From: an uncultured Pelagibacteraceae bacterium | GTDB taxonomy: Bacteria > Pseudomonadota > Alphaproteobacteria > Pelagibacterales > Pelagibacteraceae | Assembly (NCBI GenBank): GCA_902570695.1 | Contig: CACFZE010000008.1 | Location: 22,501 to 72,073 of the forward strand | Direction: 5' to 3' | Length of the DNA stretch: 49,573 bases | Part shown: piece by piece, positions 26,488-34,585 of the stretch | Layout: each line of letters begins with the position of its first letter | How positions within the stretch are numbered: the stretch's first letter is position 1 | Translations under genes and position numbers: made by a program | The notes under the pieces: generated by a model | What the model was told of the DNA's origin: nothing | What the model saw: the letters and a program-made list of their open reading frames with translations, nothing else | Database searches by the model: none

Positions 26488-27263
26488 TGGCTTTAATAAA
26501 AAAATTTAGAATAAAAACATTTAAAAATGAAGAGCCTATAGTTGACTTAAAAAATATATCAGTTTTTTTTAATAAAAGACAAATTTTAAACAATCTTAGT
26601 CTCAAAATTAATAAACAAGAAATACTTGGTATTTTGGGGCCAAATGGTGTTGGCAAAAGCACAATGTTTAATCTGATAACTGGACTAAAAGATCCTAATT
26701 ATGGAGAAATAATAATAAATGGGGTTAATTGCACAAAACTACCGATAAATGAAAGATTTACAAAGTTTAAGATTGGGCTTTGTCCACAATTTGGAGGGTA
26801 TATTTCTGATTTATCATTAATTGACAATTTGAAATTAGTATCAGAAATTCACATAAAAGATAAAGACCAAAGAGAGCAAAAAATTAATAAATTAATCGGA
26901 CAATTTGAATTTGAACCACTTTTAAATATTAAAGCAAAACACTTGTCAGGTGGGCAAAAAAGGAAATGTAGTATTGCAATGGCCCTCGTAAATGATCCAA
27001 AAATTTTGCTTCTTGATGAACCTTTTTCAGCTTTGGATATACTTTCGATAAAAATGATACAAGAAATAATACTAAATTTACAATCAACTGAAGAAATCAC
27101 TATTGTTGTTACTGATCATCAGGCTAGAGATTTATTAAAGACTGTTGATCGGGCAATCATATTGTCTTATGGCAAGATTATTGCTTCAGGAAGTCCAAAT
27201 GAAGTAATTTCAGATAGAACTGCACAAAATCAGTATTTTGGGGATGAATTTAATATAAATTAA
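26487..27263 (+). CDS. lptB: LPS export ABC transporter ATP-binding protein
   Basis: A 258-residue ABC ATPase. Walker A is GPNGVGKSTMF, the Q-loop is in LCPQFGGYISDLSL, the signature is LSGGQKRKCSIAMAL, Walker B is ILLLDEPFSALD, and the switch histidine is in VVTDHQARDLL. It powers extraction of LPS by LptF/LptG, which are not in this window. The start codon overlaps the lptC stop by one base. About 15 extra N-terminal residues precede the usual beginning. The LptB assignment over a generic branched-chain-type ATPase rests on context and the DHQARDLL segment. Confidence 0.88.
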   Translation: MALIKKFRIKTFKNEEPIVDLKNISVFFNKRQILNNLSLKINKQEILGILGPNGVGKSTMFNLITGLKDPNYGEIIINGVNCTKLPINERFTKFKIGLCPQFGGYISDLSLIDNLKLVSEIHIKDKDQREQKINKLIGQFEFEPLLNIKAKHLSGGQKRKCSIAMALVNDPKILLLDEPFSALDILSIKMIQEIILNLQSTEEITIVVTDHQARDLLKTVDRAIILSYGKIIASGSPNEVISDRTAQNQYFGDEFNIN

Positions 27264-27270
27264 TTCATCT

Positions 27271-28596
27271 ATGAAAAATAAAATAAAGATACTCAATAAA
27301 ATTAAACCATTTAAAAAGGTTATAGAAGTAAGCGGTGACAAAAGTATTTCTATTAGATCAATTCTTCTTGCCTCACAAGCGATTGGTACGTCAAGAATTT
27401 ATAATTTATTGGAATCAGAAGACGTTATAAATACTTTAAAATCTATAAAAAAATTAGGAATAAAATTTAAGAAAAAAAAACAATATTATGAAATTTATGG
27501 TTTTGGTTTAAATGGATATAAAACAAATAGCAATGCTGTTATTAATGCAGGTAACTCAGGAACACTTGCAAGATTAATTCTTGGACTACTTATAAATTTG
27601 AAAAATTCAGTAACAATTAAAGGAGACAAAAGTTTATCAAAAAGAGATTTTTCAAGAGTAACAAATCCATTAAAAAATTTTGGTGCAATTATTAAATCCA
27701 AAAAAGATGGCTTGCCAGTAAAAATTAAAGGTTCTTATTATTTAAGACCAATAAATTATTTTGAAAAATTAGGAAGTGCGCAATGTAAAAGTTCAGTTAT
27801 GATGGCTGCTATTAAAACACCAGGCACAACTAAAATAAAAGCTAAACCGAGTAGAAATCATACTGAAATTTTATTTAAACAACTTAAGTTACCAATCAAA
27901 ATCACAAAAAAGAAAAATTTTGATTTAATTGAAATCAATGGTGTATCCGAATTTAATAGCTTCAATTATGTTATACCAGGAGATATAAGTTCTTGCTCTT
28001 TTTTTATTGTTCTGACTCTTCTGTCTAAAAATAGCATTCTTACTATAAAAAACGTAAATACTAATAAAACGAGAACTGGAATAATTAAAATACTAAATAG
28101 AATGGGCGCTAAAATAATTTTAATGAATAAACGATTTTATAAAGGAGAAGAAATCTCAGATATTAAAATCAAGAGTAGAGAAAATTTAAAGGGTATAAAT
28201 TGTCCTGAAAAGTTAAATAGCTCTGCTATTGATGAATTTTTAGTAATTTTTTTGGTTGCAGCAAAAGCAAAGGGAATTTCAAATTTTAAAAACTTAGCTG
28301 AATTAAATAAAAAAGAAAGTCCGAGACTTAATATTGCTGTTAATTTTTTAAAAGAAATTGGAATTAAAGTAAAAAGAAATAAAGATGATATTAAGATTTA
28401 TGGTAATCCAAACTTAAATATAAAAAAAGAAATAAAAATAAAAAATTATATGAAAGATCACAGGATATTTATGATGTCATGTATTGCTGCATTAGTTTTG
28501 GGTGGTAAATTTAATATTTACGACAGTAACTCAATAAATACATCATTCCCAAGCTTTCTTAAAATTTTAAAAAATATTGGCGCTAAAATAAATTGA
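27271..28596 (+). CDS. aroA: 3-phosphoshikimate 1-carboxyvinyltransferase (EPSP synthase)
   Basis: A 441-residue shikimate-pathway enzyme with recognisable sites: GDKSISIRSILLAS, NAGNSGTLARLILGL, LSKRDFSRV, GSAQCKSSVMMAA, PGDISSCSF and DHRIFMM. Substitutions relative to the better-known class II enzymes include RNHTE for RDHTE and KKESPRL for KESDRL, while the lysine and arginine phosphate contacts remain. It feeds the aromatic amino acid genes in this window (pheA, trpF-trpB-trpA). It lies seven bases after lptB, and its TGA overlaps the TTG start of cmk. Confidence 0.92.
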   Translation: MKNKIKILNKIKPFKKVIEVSGDKSISIRSILLASQAIGTSRIYNLLESEDVINTLKSIKKLGIKFKKKKQYYEIYGFGLNGYKTNSNAVINAGNSGTLARLILGLLINLKNSVTIKGDKSLSKRDFSRVTNPLKNFGAIIKSKKDGLPVKIKGSYYLRPINYFEKLGSAQCKSSVMMAAIKTPGTTKIKAKPSRNHTEILFKQLKLPIKITKKKNFDLIEINGVSEFNSFNYVIPGDISSCSFFIVLTLLSKNSILTIKNVNTNKTRTGIIKILNRMGAKIILMNKRFYKGEEISDIKIKSRENLKGINCPEKLNSSAIDEFLVIFLVAAKAKGISNFKNLAELNKKESPRLNIAVNFLKEIGIKVKRNKDDIKIYGNPNLNIKKEIKIKNYMKDHRIFMMSCIAALVLGGKFNIYDSNSINTSFPSFLKILKNIGAKIN

Positions 28597-29288
28597 AATT
28601 AAATAAAAAAAATAAAATCATATTTAAAATTGCTGCAGATGGTTCAAGTGCTTCTGGAAAAACAACAGGAGGAAAGATAATTGCAAAAAAATTTAATATG
28701 AATTTCTTATCAAGTGGTCTTTTATATAGATATTGTGCATTAAAAATTATTAAAAATAAAAATTTATGTAATGCAAATTTTATAAATAAGATCGCTAAAA
28801 CAATAACAATTAAAAAACTTCAAAATAGAAACCTTCACAAACCAGAAGTTTCTAAGCTCTCATCTATAATCGCAAAGAAGACTTTTGTAAGAAAAGCATT
28901 AATGAATTTTCAAAAAAATTTTATTAAAAAGTCTGATTTAGTGGTTGTTGAAGGGAGGGATATTGGAACAAAAATTATGGCGAAAAGTGCAGATTTGAAA
29001 ATATTTTTTACATGCTCAAATAGAGAAAAAGCAAAAAGACGACAAAAAGAATTAAAATCTTTAAATAAAAAAATAACATTAAAGGAGGTCAAAAAAGCTC
29101 TGATTCAAAGGGATTATGACGACAAAAATAGAAGAATAAGTCCCTTGATTATGGCAAAAAATGCTGTATTAGTCGACACCACTAATTTAAGTTTAAAGCA
29201 AATGGAGGATAAACTAGTTAAATTAGTAAAAAAATCGATTAACATTAAATATGGAAGTTTACAAAAATCTAGACACTCCACAAAATAA
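28593..29288 (+). CDS. cmk: Cytidylate kinase
   Basis: A 231-residue CMP/dCMP kinase. The P-loop is ADGSSASGKTTGGKIIA, followed by FLSSGLLYRYCAL and VVVEGRDIGTKIM, all typical. The start is a TTG overlapping the aroA stop (ATTGA). No ATG occurs before the P-loop, so TTG is required. The order aroA-cmk-rpsA-ihfB is a classical proteobacterial operon. The last 38 bases overlap the beginning of rpsA in another frame. Confidence 0.92.
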   Translation: MKLNKKNKIIFKIAADGSSASGKTTGGKIIAKKFNMNFLSSGLLYRYCALKIIKNKNLCNANFINKIAKTITIKKLQNRNLHKPEVSKLSSIIAKKTFVRKALMNFQKNFIKKSDLVVVEGRDIGTKIMAKSADLKIFFTCSNREKAKRRQKELKSLNKKITLKEVKKALIQRDYDDKNRRISPLIMAKNAVLVDTTNLSLKQMEDKLVKLVKKSINIKYGSLQKSRHSTK

Positions 29289-30978
29289 ATCTTTTCAAGA
29301 TTTGCTCAACTCTGAAACAGAAAAAAGGAAAATTGAAGAAGGTTCAATTGTTGAAGCTGAAATTACAAAAATAACTGATAAGTTTTGCTGGGTTCATCTT
29401 GGAATGAAATCTGAAGCAATGATAGACATTACTGAATTTAAAACCCTTGGCATGATAGAGAAAGTTAAATTAAACGAGAAAATAGATGTATTGCTGGAGA
29501 ATTCAGAGTCTAAATCAGGTGAAATAATTGTTAGTTTTGAAAAAGCACATAAGCAAAAAGGCTTCTTAAAACTAAAAAAAGCTTATGAAGACAATTTGAC
29601 TATCAAAGGAGAAATTACTGGCAAAGTTAAGGGTGGAGTTATTTTTAAAGAAAAAGAGACTCAAATACCAACTTTCATGCCTGGAAGTCAATTAGCAATG
29701 CGTCCAGTTAAAGATATTGGACACTTAATGAATAAAGAATTAACTGCTAAAATTATTAAATGTGATGAAGTAAGAGGTAACCTCTGCACATCAAGAAGAG
29801 CTGTCGAGGTTGAAGCAAATTCACAAGACAAAAAAGAAGTTTTATCAAAATATAAGGTTGGTGATATTCTGGAGGATTGTGTTTGTAAAAACATTGCATC
29901 ATTTGGTGCTTTTTTTGAATGTGATGGAGGAGCATTCGATTCACTATGTCATCTACAAGAGCTTAGCTTCTCTAGAATTAATTCTCCAGATGAAGTGCTA
30001 GAGATAGGCAAAACTTATAGACTAAAAATAATTGGTATAGATACTGAAAAAAATCAAATTTCTACTAGCATCAAAGCTTTAAGTCCAGACCCTTTTGATA
30101 GTATTCAAGAATTTGAGGTTGGAAAAGATTACGACGCAATTATACAAAAAGTTTTAGATTATGGACTATTTGTAGAATTAAAATCAGGGCTTAGTGCTTT
30201 ATGTCACTCAAGTGAATTGTCATATACAAAGAAAAATATAAATCCGAAGACATTTGCAAAAGTTAAAGATAAGATTAAGGTAAGAATAGTAGAAATTGAT
30301 CAGGATAAAAGAAGAATTGCAGTCAGCCATAAATTAACAACAGAAAACCCATGGGAAAAGTTTAAATCTGAAATCTCTGTTGGAGATTTAATTAGTGGAT
30401 TTGTTACTGGAAAAAACGATTATGCACTTTTCATAAAAATTAATAATTATGATTTGGAAGCTTTTTTACATTGTAATGATTTAGATTTTCTAAAAACGCC
30501 AGAGGATCAATTAAAATTATATAAGATTGGTGATAAATTTGAGAAACTTAAGTTAATAGAGTGTGATGTTGAAGGTCAAAAAATTAGGGTAAGTTTAAGA
30601 GAGGCTATATCTGAAGATCCATTTAAATTTTTTGATAACTATAAAATTGGAGATATTTTAACTTCAAAAGTAACAAACACGGATACAAAAGGTATAATAG
30701 TTAAACCCGAAGGTTCAGAAATAGAGGTGTTCATCAAGAAAAATCAATTGGCAAGTTCTCCATCTGATCAACGGCCAGGGAGATGGGTCGTGGGAGATCG
30801 CGTAGATTCATTGCTAGAAAAAAAGGAGAAGAGAAGAATCTCATTATCCATAAGAATGTTAGAAGAAAAACAAAATGCAGATGCATTAGAAAAATATGGG
30901 GATAGCAGTTCTGGAAAATCTTTGCCCTTTGCGTCATTATCAGAAGAAATAAAAAAAAAGAAAAAAGAAACTGAGTAA
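29251..30978 (+). CDS. rpsA: 30S ribosomal protein S1
   Basis: A 575-residue protein of tandem S1 (OB-fold) RNA-binding domains, about six, with typical segments GDILEDCVCKNIASFGAFFEC, GLFVELKSGLSALCHSSELS and ISLSIRMLEEKQ. S1 brings mRNA to the ribosome, important where Shine-Dalgarno sites are weak, as at many starts here. The ATG start lies inside the end of cmk (38-base overlap) and begins MEVYKNLDTPQNKSFQDLLN. The stop overlaps the inferred CTG start of ihfB. Confidence 0.96.
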   Translation: MEVYKNLDTPQNKSFQDLLNSETEKRKIEEGSIVEAEITKITDKFCWVHLGMKSEAMIDITEFKTLGMIEKVKLNEKIDVLLENSESKSGEIIVSFEKAHKQKGFLKLKKAYEDNLTIKGEITGKVKGGVIFKEKETQIPTFMPGSQLAMRPVKDIGHLMNKELTAKIIKCDEVRGNLCTSRRAVEVEANSQDKKEVLSKYKVGDILEDCVCKNIASFGAFFECDGGAFDSLCHLQELSFSRINSPDEVLEIGKTYRLKIIGIDTEKNQISTSIKALSPDPFDSIQEFEVGKDYDAIIQKVLDYGLFVELKSGLSALCHSSELSYTKKNINPKTFAKVKDKIKVRIVEIDQDKRRIAVSHKLTTENPWEKFKSEISVGDLISGFVTGKNDYALFIKINNYDLEAFLHCNDLDFLKTPEDQLKLYKIGDKFEKLKLIECDVEGQKIRVSLREAISEDPFKFFDNYKIGDILTSKVTNTDTKGIIVKPEGSEIEVFIKKNQLASSPSDQRPGRWVVGDRVDSLLEKKEKRRISLSIRMLEEKQNADALEKYGDSSSGKSLPFASLSEEIKKKKKETE

Positions 30979-31276
30979 TAAAAAAAAATCACCAACTAAA
31001 TCCAACTTAATCCAAAAATTAGCCAATTCTTATCCTGGTTTTATTAAAAAAGATCTCGAAAAAATTATAAACATCACAATAGACGAAATAAAAAATTCTT
31101 TAAAAAGAAATACTAGAATTGAATTAAGAAATGTATTCACCCTAGACCCAAAAATACAGAAAGCGTGTTTTAGAAGAAATCCTAAAACTGGAGAAAGAGT
31201 ATATGTTAAAGAAAAAAAAGTTATTAGTTTCAGGTCGTCAAAAGAATGGAAAAAAAAAGTAAATGAAAGTAAATAA
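30971..31276 (+). CDS. ihfB: Integration host factor subunit beta, with apparent CTG start
   Basis: An HU/IHF-family DNA-bending protein of about 101 residues, occupying the gap between rpsA and pyrF. The frame reads LIQKLANSYPGFIKKDLEKI near the start, then RIELRNVFTL and RRNPKTGERVYVKEKKVISF, the IHF DNA-binding arm with its RNPKTG tip. It ends KEWKKKVNESK. No ATG, GTG or TTG lies in frame before the conserved core. The CTG at 30971, giving MSNKKKSPTKSNL and overlapping the rpsA stop by eight bases, is the best start. The 3' end overlaps pyrF by 14 bases. Position after rpsA is the usual one for ihfB. Identity is firm; the start is inferred. Confidence 0.88.
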   Translation: MSNKKKSPTKSNLIQKLANSYPGFIKKDLEKIINITIDEIKNSLKRNTRIELRNVFTLDPKIQKACFRRNPKTGERVYVKEKKVISFRSSKEWKKKVNESK

Positions 31277-31949
31277 AAATTTTCAGATATTTGTAGCGTG
31301 TGACACAACAAGTCTAAAAAAAGTAAAAAAGATTTTAAAGGAGACCGAAAATACTAATTTAAAAATAGGTTATAAATTTGGAATAGAATTTATAAATTCA
31401 AAAAATGGTAGAAAATTTATTTCGACTTTAAAAAATAAAATTTTATTTGGTGATTATAAATTTGCTGATATACCAAAAACTTGCTCTTCAGCAATTAAAG
31501 CAGTGGCTGATTTAAAATTTAATTACTTAACAATACATATTAGTTCAGGTTTTGAAGCTCTAAAAGCAGCGAAAAGAGCCTCGGGTAAAACAAAACTAGT
31601 TGGAGTTACAATATTGACATCGTTAGATAATAGAGCTTTAAAAGAAATTGGATTTAATAAAGAAGTGAAAAAATTAGTTCTTAGTCAGGCTAGATTGGCT
31701 AATAAAGCAAAATTAGATGCTATCGTATGTAGTGCTCAAGAAGTAAAAATAGTAAAAAAAGTATTCAATAAAGAAATTATAACTCCTGGAATAAGATTAA
31801 GCACAAACTCGGACGATCAAAAAAGGGTTCTTACTCCTAAACAAGCTTATAGAAATGGAGCTGACTGGCTGGTGATAGGTAGAGAAATTACAAAAGGTAA
31901 TTTACGAAAAAATATTCAAAAGTTAATTGATCACTTAAACAAAAGATGA
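31263..31949 (+). CDS. pyrF: Orotidine 5'-phosphate decarboxylase
   Basis: A 228-residue enzyme converting OMP to UMP. The catalytic Asp-Lys-Asp array is DYKFADIPKT (family: D-x-K-x-x-D). The phosphate loop is in IITPGIRL and DWLVIGREIT. The usual histidine in KxHDIP is alanine (KFADIP), which other active homologues tolerate. It overlaps ihfB by 14 bases at its start and trpF by four at its end. The order ihfB-pyrF-trpF is typical of alphaproteobacteria. Confidence 0.94.
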   Translation: MKVNKNFQIFVACDTTSLKKVKKILKETENTNLKIGYKFGIEFINSKNGRKFISTLKNKILFGDYKFADIPKTCSSAIKAVADLKFNYLTIHISSGFEALKAAKRASGKTKLVGVTILTSLDNRALKEIGFNKEVKKLVLSQARLANKAKLDAIVCSAQEVKIVKKVFNKEIITPGIRLSTNSDDQKRVLTPKQAYRNGADWLVIGREITKGNLRKNIQKLIDHLNKR

Positions 31950-32560
31950 GGGGACTAAAAATTTGTGGGATCTCAGATCCTAAAACTTTAAACTATATTT
32001 TAAACCATCCTTACCCACCGAAATTTATTGGTTTCATAACAAATTATAAAAAAAGTAGAAGATTTGTTGAATATGACAAATTACGAAATTTAGTTAATAT
32101 TGAAAAAAAAAACATAAGCTTTGTATCTGTTCTTGTCAGTCCTACTAATGCAATTTTAGAAAAAATAAAGAATTTAAATTTTGATTACTATCAACTCTAT
32201 GATGTAGGACCTGAAAGAACAAACGAAATTAAAACAAAATATGGGATAAAAATAATAACTGCACTTACAGTTTCTAGAGAAGATGATGTAAATAAATATA
32301 AAAATTATTTAAAGATATCAGATATAATTTTATTTGACTCAAAAGGATACCATAAATCTGAAAGTTTTGATCATAAATTGCTAGATATTGTGCCAAATGA
32401 ATTAAATAAAATGATTGCAGGTAATATACAAATAGACGATATTTCTAATTTTAAAGATAAAAATTTCATTATAGACCTTAGTGGATCACTAGAAGATGTT
32501 AATGGAAAAAAAGATATAAATAAAATTGATAAATTGTTAAATTTGTTTGCAAAAGTATGA
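31946..32560 (+). CDS. trpF: Phosphoribosylanthranilate isomerase, divergent
   Basis: A 204-residue TIM-barrel protein at the conserved trpF position. The catalytic cysteine is C7 in KICGIS and the catalytic aspartate is D131 in ILFDSKG. R39 in KKSRRF is also kept. Two conserved elements are changed: the QLHG histidine is tyrosine (QLYD, Y85), and the phosphate-loop SSGVE reads SGSLE (179-183). The usual GGTG loop is KGYHKSES. Catalysis of the Amadori rearrangement is plausible because both acid and base remain. It overlaps pyrF and trpB by four bases each. Confidence 0.82.
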   Translation: MRGLKICGISDPKTLNYILNHPYPPKFIGFITNYKKSRRFVEYDKLRNLVNIEKKNISFVSVLVSPTNAILEKIKNLNFDYYQLYDVGPERTNEIKTKYGIKIITALTVSREDDVNKYKNYLKISDIILFDSKGYHKSESFDHKLLDIVPNELNKMIAGNIQIDDISNFKDKNFIIDLSGSLEDVNGKKDINKIDKLLNLFAKV

Positions 32561-33813
32561 AAATAAAAAAAAAAGTTCCACTAATTGATCAAGTAAACAA
32601 ACTTGGTTTTTGGGGCGGAAAGTTTGGAGGCAACTACGTTCCTGAAACGTTGAAAAAACCAATAGAAGATCTAGAAATTCTATTCAATAAATTGAAAAAT
32701 GACAAAAGATTCATAGCTGAAAGAGATAAATATTTTATGAATTGGGTCGGTGCCCCTACTCGTTTTATAAAGTTAGAAAATCTAACAAATCATATAGGTG
32801 GGGCTCAAATTTGGTCTAAAATAGTATCAGACGCAAATGGCGGAGCACACAAAATATATAATGCTACTGTACATTGTCTACTTGCCAAAAGATCTGGTAA
32901 AAAATTTATTATTGGTGACACTGGCGCTGGTTATGCAGGCAAAATGTTAAGCATGGCAGCCAAAAAATTTGGGTTAAAATGCAAAATTTTCATGGGTGCA
33001 AAAGATATTGCAAGACAACAGCCCAATGTAAAAGCAATGAAGAAAAACGGGGCTGAAGTAATACCTGTATACTCGGGAAGTCAAACACTTGTTGATGCTG
33101 TTTCTGAATGTATGAGATTCTGGGTTGCTAATTGTGATACAACAGCAATGTGTGTTGGGAGCACAGTAGGACCGGCTGTCTTTGTTCGTATTTGTGGATG
33201 GAGTACTAGTCAAATTTCAAGAGAGCTAAAAGTACAATTAATTAATGAATTTGGATCAATACCAAAAAAACTGAAACTTTATAATTGTGTTGGTGGTGGA
33301 AGCTCAAGTTTTGGTTTTTGGAACGAATTTATGGATTTTGATAAAAAACAGTGCGAATTTATTGGTGTAGAAGCAGGTGGACCAGCAAAAAGTAAAAAAC
33401 ATGCAGCACCTTTAACTTATGGTTCAAAAATTGGAATTCTTCATGGTGCTGCTCAATATGTTAATCAGGACTTGGATGGACAGATAGAAGAAACTGAATC
33501 AATATCTGCTGGACTTGATTACCCTGGAATTTCTCCACTACACTGTTTTTTAAAAGATACGAAACGAGCGAGATATACTGCAGTAAGTGATGAAGATGCT
33601 TTAATTGCTTATAAAACTGTTACAAAGTTTGAAAAATTAAGACCTTCTCTAGAACCAAGCCATGCCTTTTCAGTTGCAATAAAGGAAGCAAAAAAATTAA
33701 GTAAAGATACCATAGTGGTAGTAAATAGTTGTGGTGATGCTTACAAAGATCGAGAGATTATAAAACAAAGATTAGGAAAAAAGTATGTTGAACCCAATCA
33801 GTCTTGCTTTTAA
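32557..33813 (+). CDS. trpB: Tryptophan synthase beta subunit-like protein, strongly divergent active site
   Basis: A 418-residue fold-type II PLP protein aligning with TrpB from end to end (FGGNYVPETL, GGAHKI, MGAKDIARQQPN, DGQIEETESISAGLDYPG). The PLP lysine K99, D321 (Salmonella D305) and E366 (E350) remain. Changed positions: the KREDL stretch is KIVSD; catalytic E109 is D121; the carboxylate loop GQH is GYA (Y126, A127); GPHPYP is GPAVFV; S377 at the PLP ring nitrogen is C392; K167, which bridges to TrpA, is V179. The gene is intact and overlaps trpF by 4 and trpA by 29 bases. It may be a tryptophan synthase with altered chemistry or a repurposed enzyme. Confidence 0.78.
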   Translation: MKIKKKVPLIDQVNKLGFWGGKFGGNYVPETLKKPIEDLEILFNKLKNDKRFIAERDKYFMNWVGAPTRFIKLENLTNHIGGAQIWSKIVSDANGGAHKIYNATVHCLLAKRSGKKFIIGDTGAGYAGKMLSMAAKKFGLKCKIFMGAKDIARQQPNVKAMKKNGAEVIPVYSGSQTLVDAVSECMRFWVANCDTTAMCVGSTVGPAVFVRICGWSTSQISRELKVQLINEFGSIPKKLKLYNCVGGGSSSFGFWNEFMDFDKKQCEFIGVEAGGPAKSKKHAAPLTYGSKIGILHGAAQYVNQDLDGQIEETESISAGLDYPGISPLHCFLKDTKRARYTAVSDEDALIAYKTVTKFEKLRPSLEPSHAFSVAIKEAKKLSKDTIVVVNSCGDAYKDREIIKQRLGKKYVEPNQSCF

Positions 33814-34585
33814 AAAAGCTAAACTAGAAAAAAGAGCTGCGCTATTAACTTATACTGTTGCAGGAGATAGTTCAAAGAAACAATCATTAGATATATTAAA
33901 TTCAATTTCGAAAAATGCTGATATTTTAGAATTAGGTATACCACACAACACTCCAGTTGCAGACGGTAGTCAGATTCAAACAAGTGCATATAGAGCAATT
34001 AAAAATGGAATTAAAATGAATGATATTTTTAAAATCGTTAAAGACTTTAAAAAATATAATAAAAGTAAGCCAATTATATTGATGGGTTATTTTAATATGA
34101 TTTTTCAATATGGTGAGCATAAATTTTTAAATAAATGTAATTCCTCAGGTGTAAATGGATTAATAGTTGTAGATTTGCCATGGCCAGAGAATAAGAATTT
34201 TGCTAAAAAATGTAAAAAAAAATCTATTTATTTTATTCAACTTTTATCACCAACAACAACGAAACAAAGGCTTAAAAAAATTATAAGAGACTCTCATCCT
34301 ATGAATTATTTTATTTCAATGTTGAGTACAACGGGTGGTAAACTAAAAGTTTCACCTAATGATATATTAAAAAATTATACCAAAATAAAAAAAATTGATC
34401 CAAAGAAAGAAATTGTTATTGGTTTTGGAATCACTGAAAAAACAATTGGCAGACTCAAATCTGCAGATGGATTAGTTGTTGGAAGTGCTATTTGTAAGGA
34501 AATTAGCAAGAGTTTAAAGCATAGACAAAATCCTGTCACAAATGTAAGTAAGCTAGTAAAAAAATTAAAAAATAAAATTCTATGA
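33785..34585 (+). CDS. trpA: Tryptophan synthase alpha subunit, divergent
   Basis: A 266-residue TIM-barrel protein in the trpA position. The catalytic pair is kept at the same numbers as in Salmonella: E49 (ILELGIP) and D60 (PVADG). The interface loop FSDP is HNTP, so D56, which salt-bridges to TrpB K167, is T56. The active-site loop usually read as SRxGVTG is STTGGKLKV. GFGIT near the C-terminus is kept. It begins inside trpB (29-base overlap) and its stop overlaps accD by four bases. Indole-glycerol phosphate cleavage is plausible, but coupling to the beta subunit must differ from the textbook enzyme. Confidence 0.82.
   Translation: MLNPISLAFKKAKLEKRAALLTYTVAGDSSKKQSLDILNSISKNADILELGIPHNTPVADGSQIQTSAYRAIKNGIKMNDIFKIVKDFKKYNKSKPIILMGYFNMIFQYGEHKFLNKCNSSGVNGLIVVDLPWPENKNFAKKCKKKSIYFIQLLSPTTTKQRLKKIIRDSHPMNYFISMLSTTGGKLKVSPNDILKNYTKIKKIDPKKEIVIGFGITEKTIGRLKSADGLVVGSAICKEISKSLKHRQNPVTNVSKLVKKLKNKIL

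Noticed and set aside
32557..33813. trpB as a decaying pseudogene
   Set aside because: The frame is full length and uninterrupted, the PLP lysine and several active-site acids are kept, and it overlaps both neighbours, so decay is unlikely.
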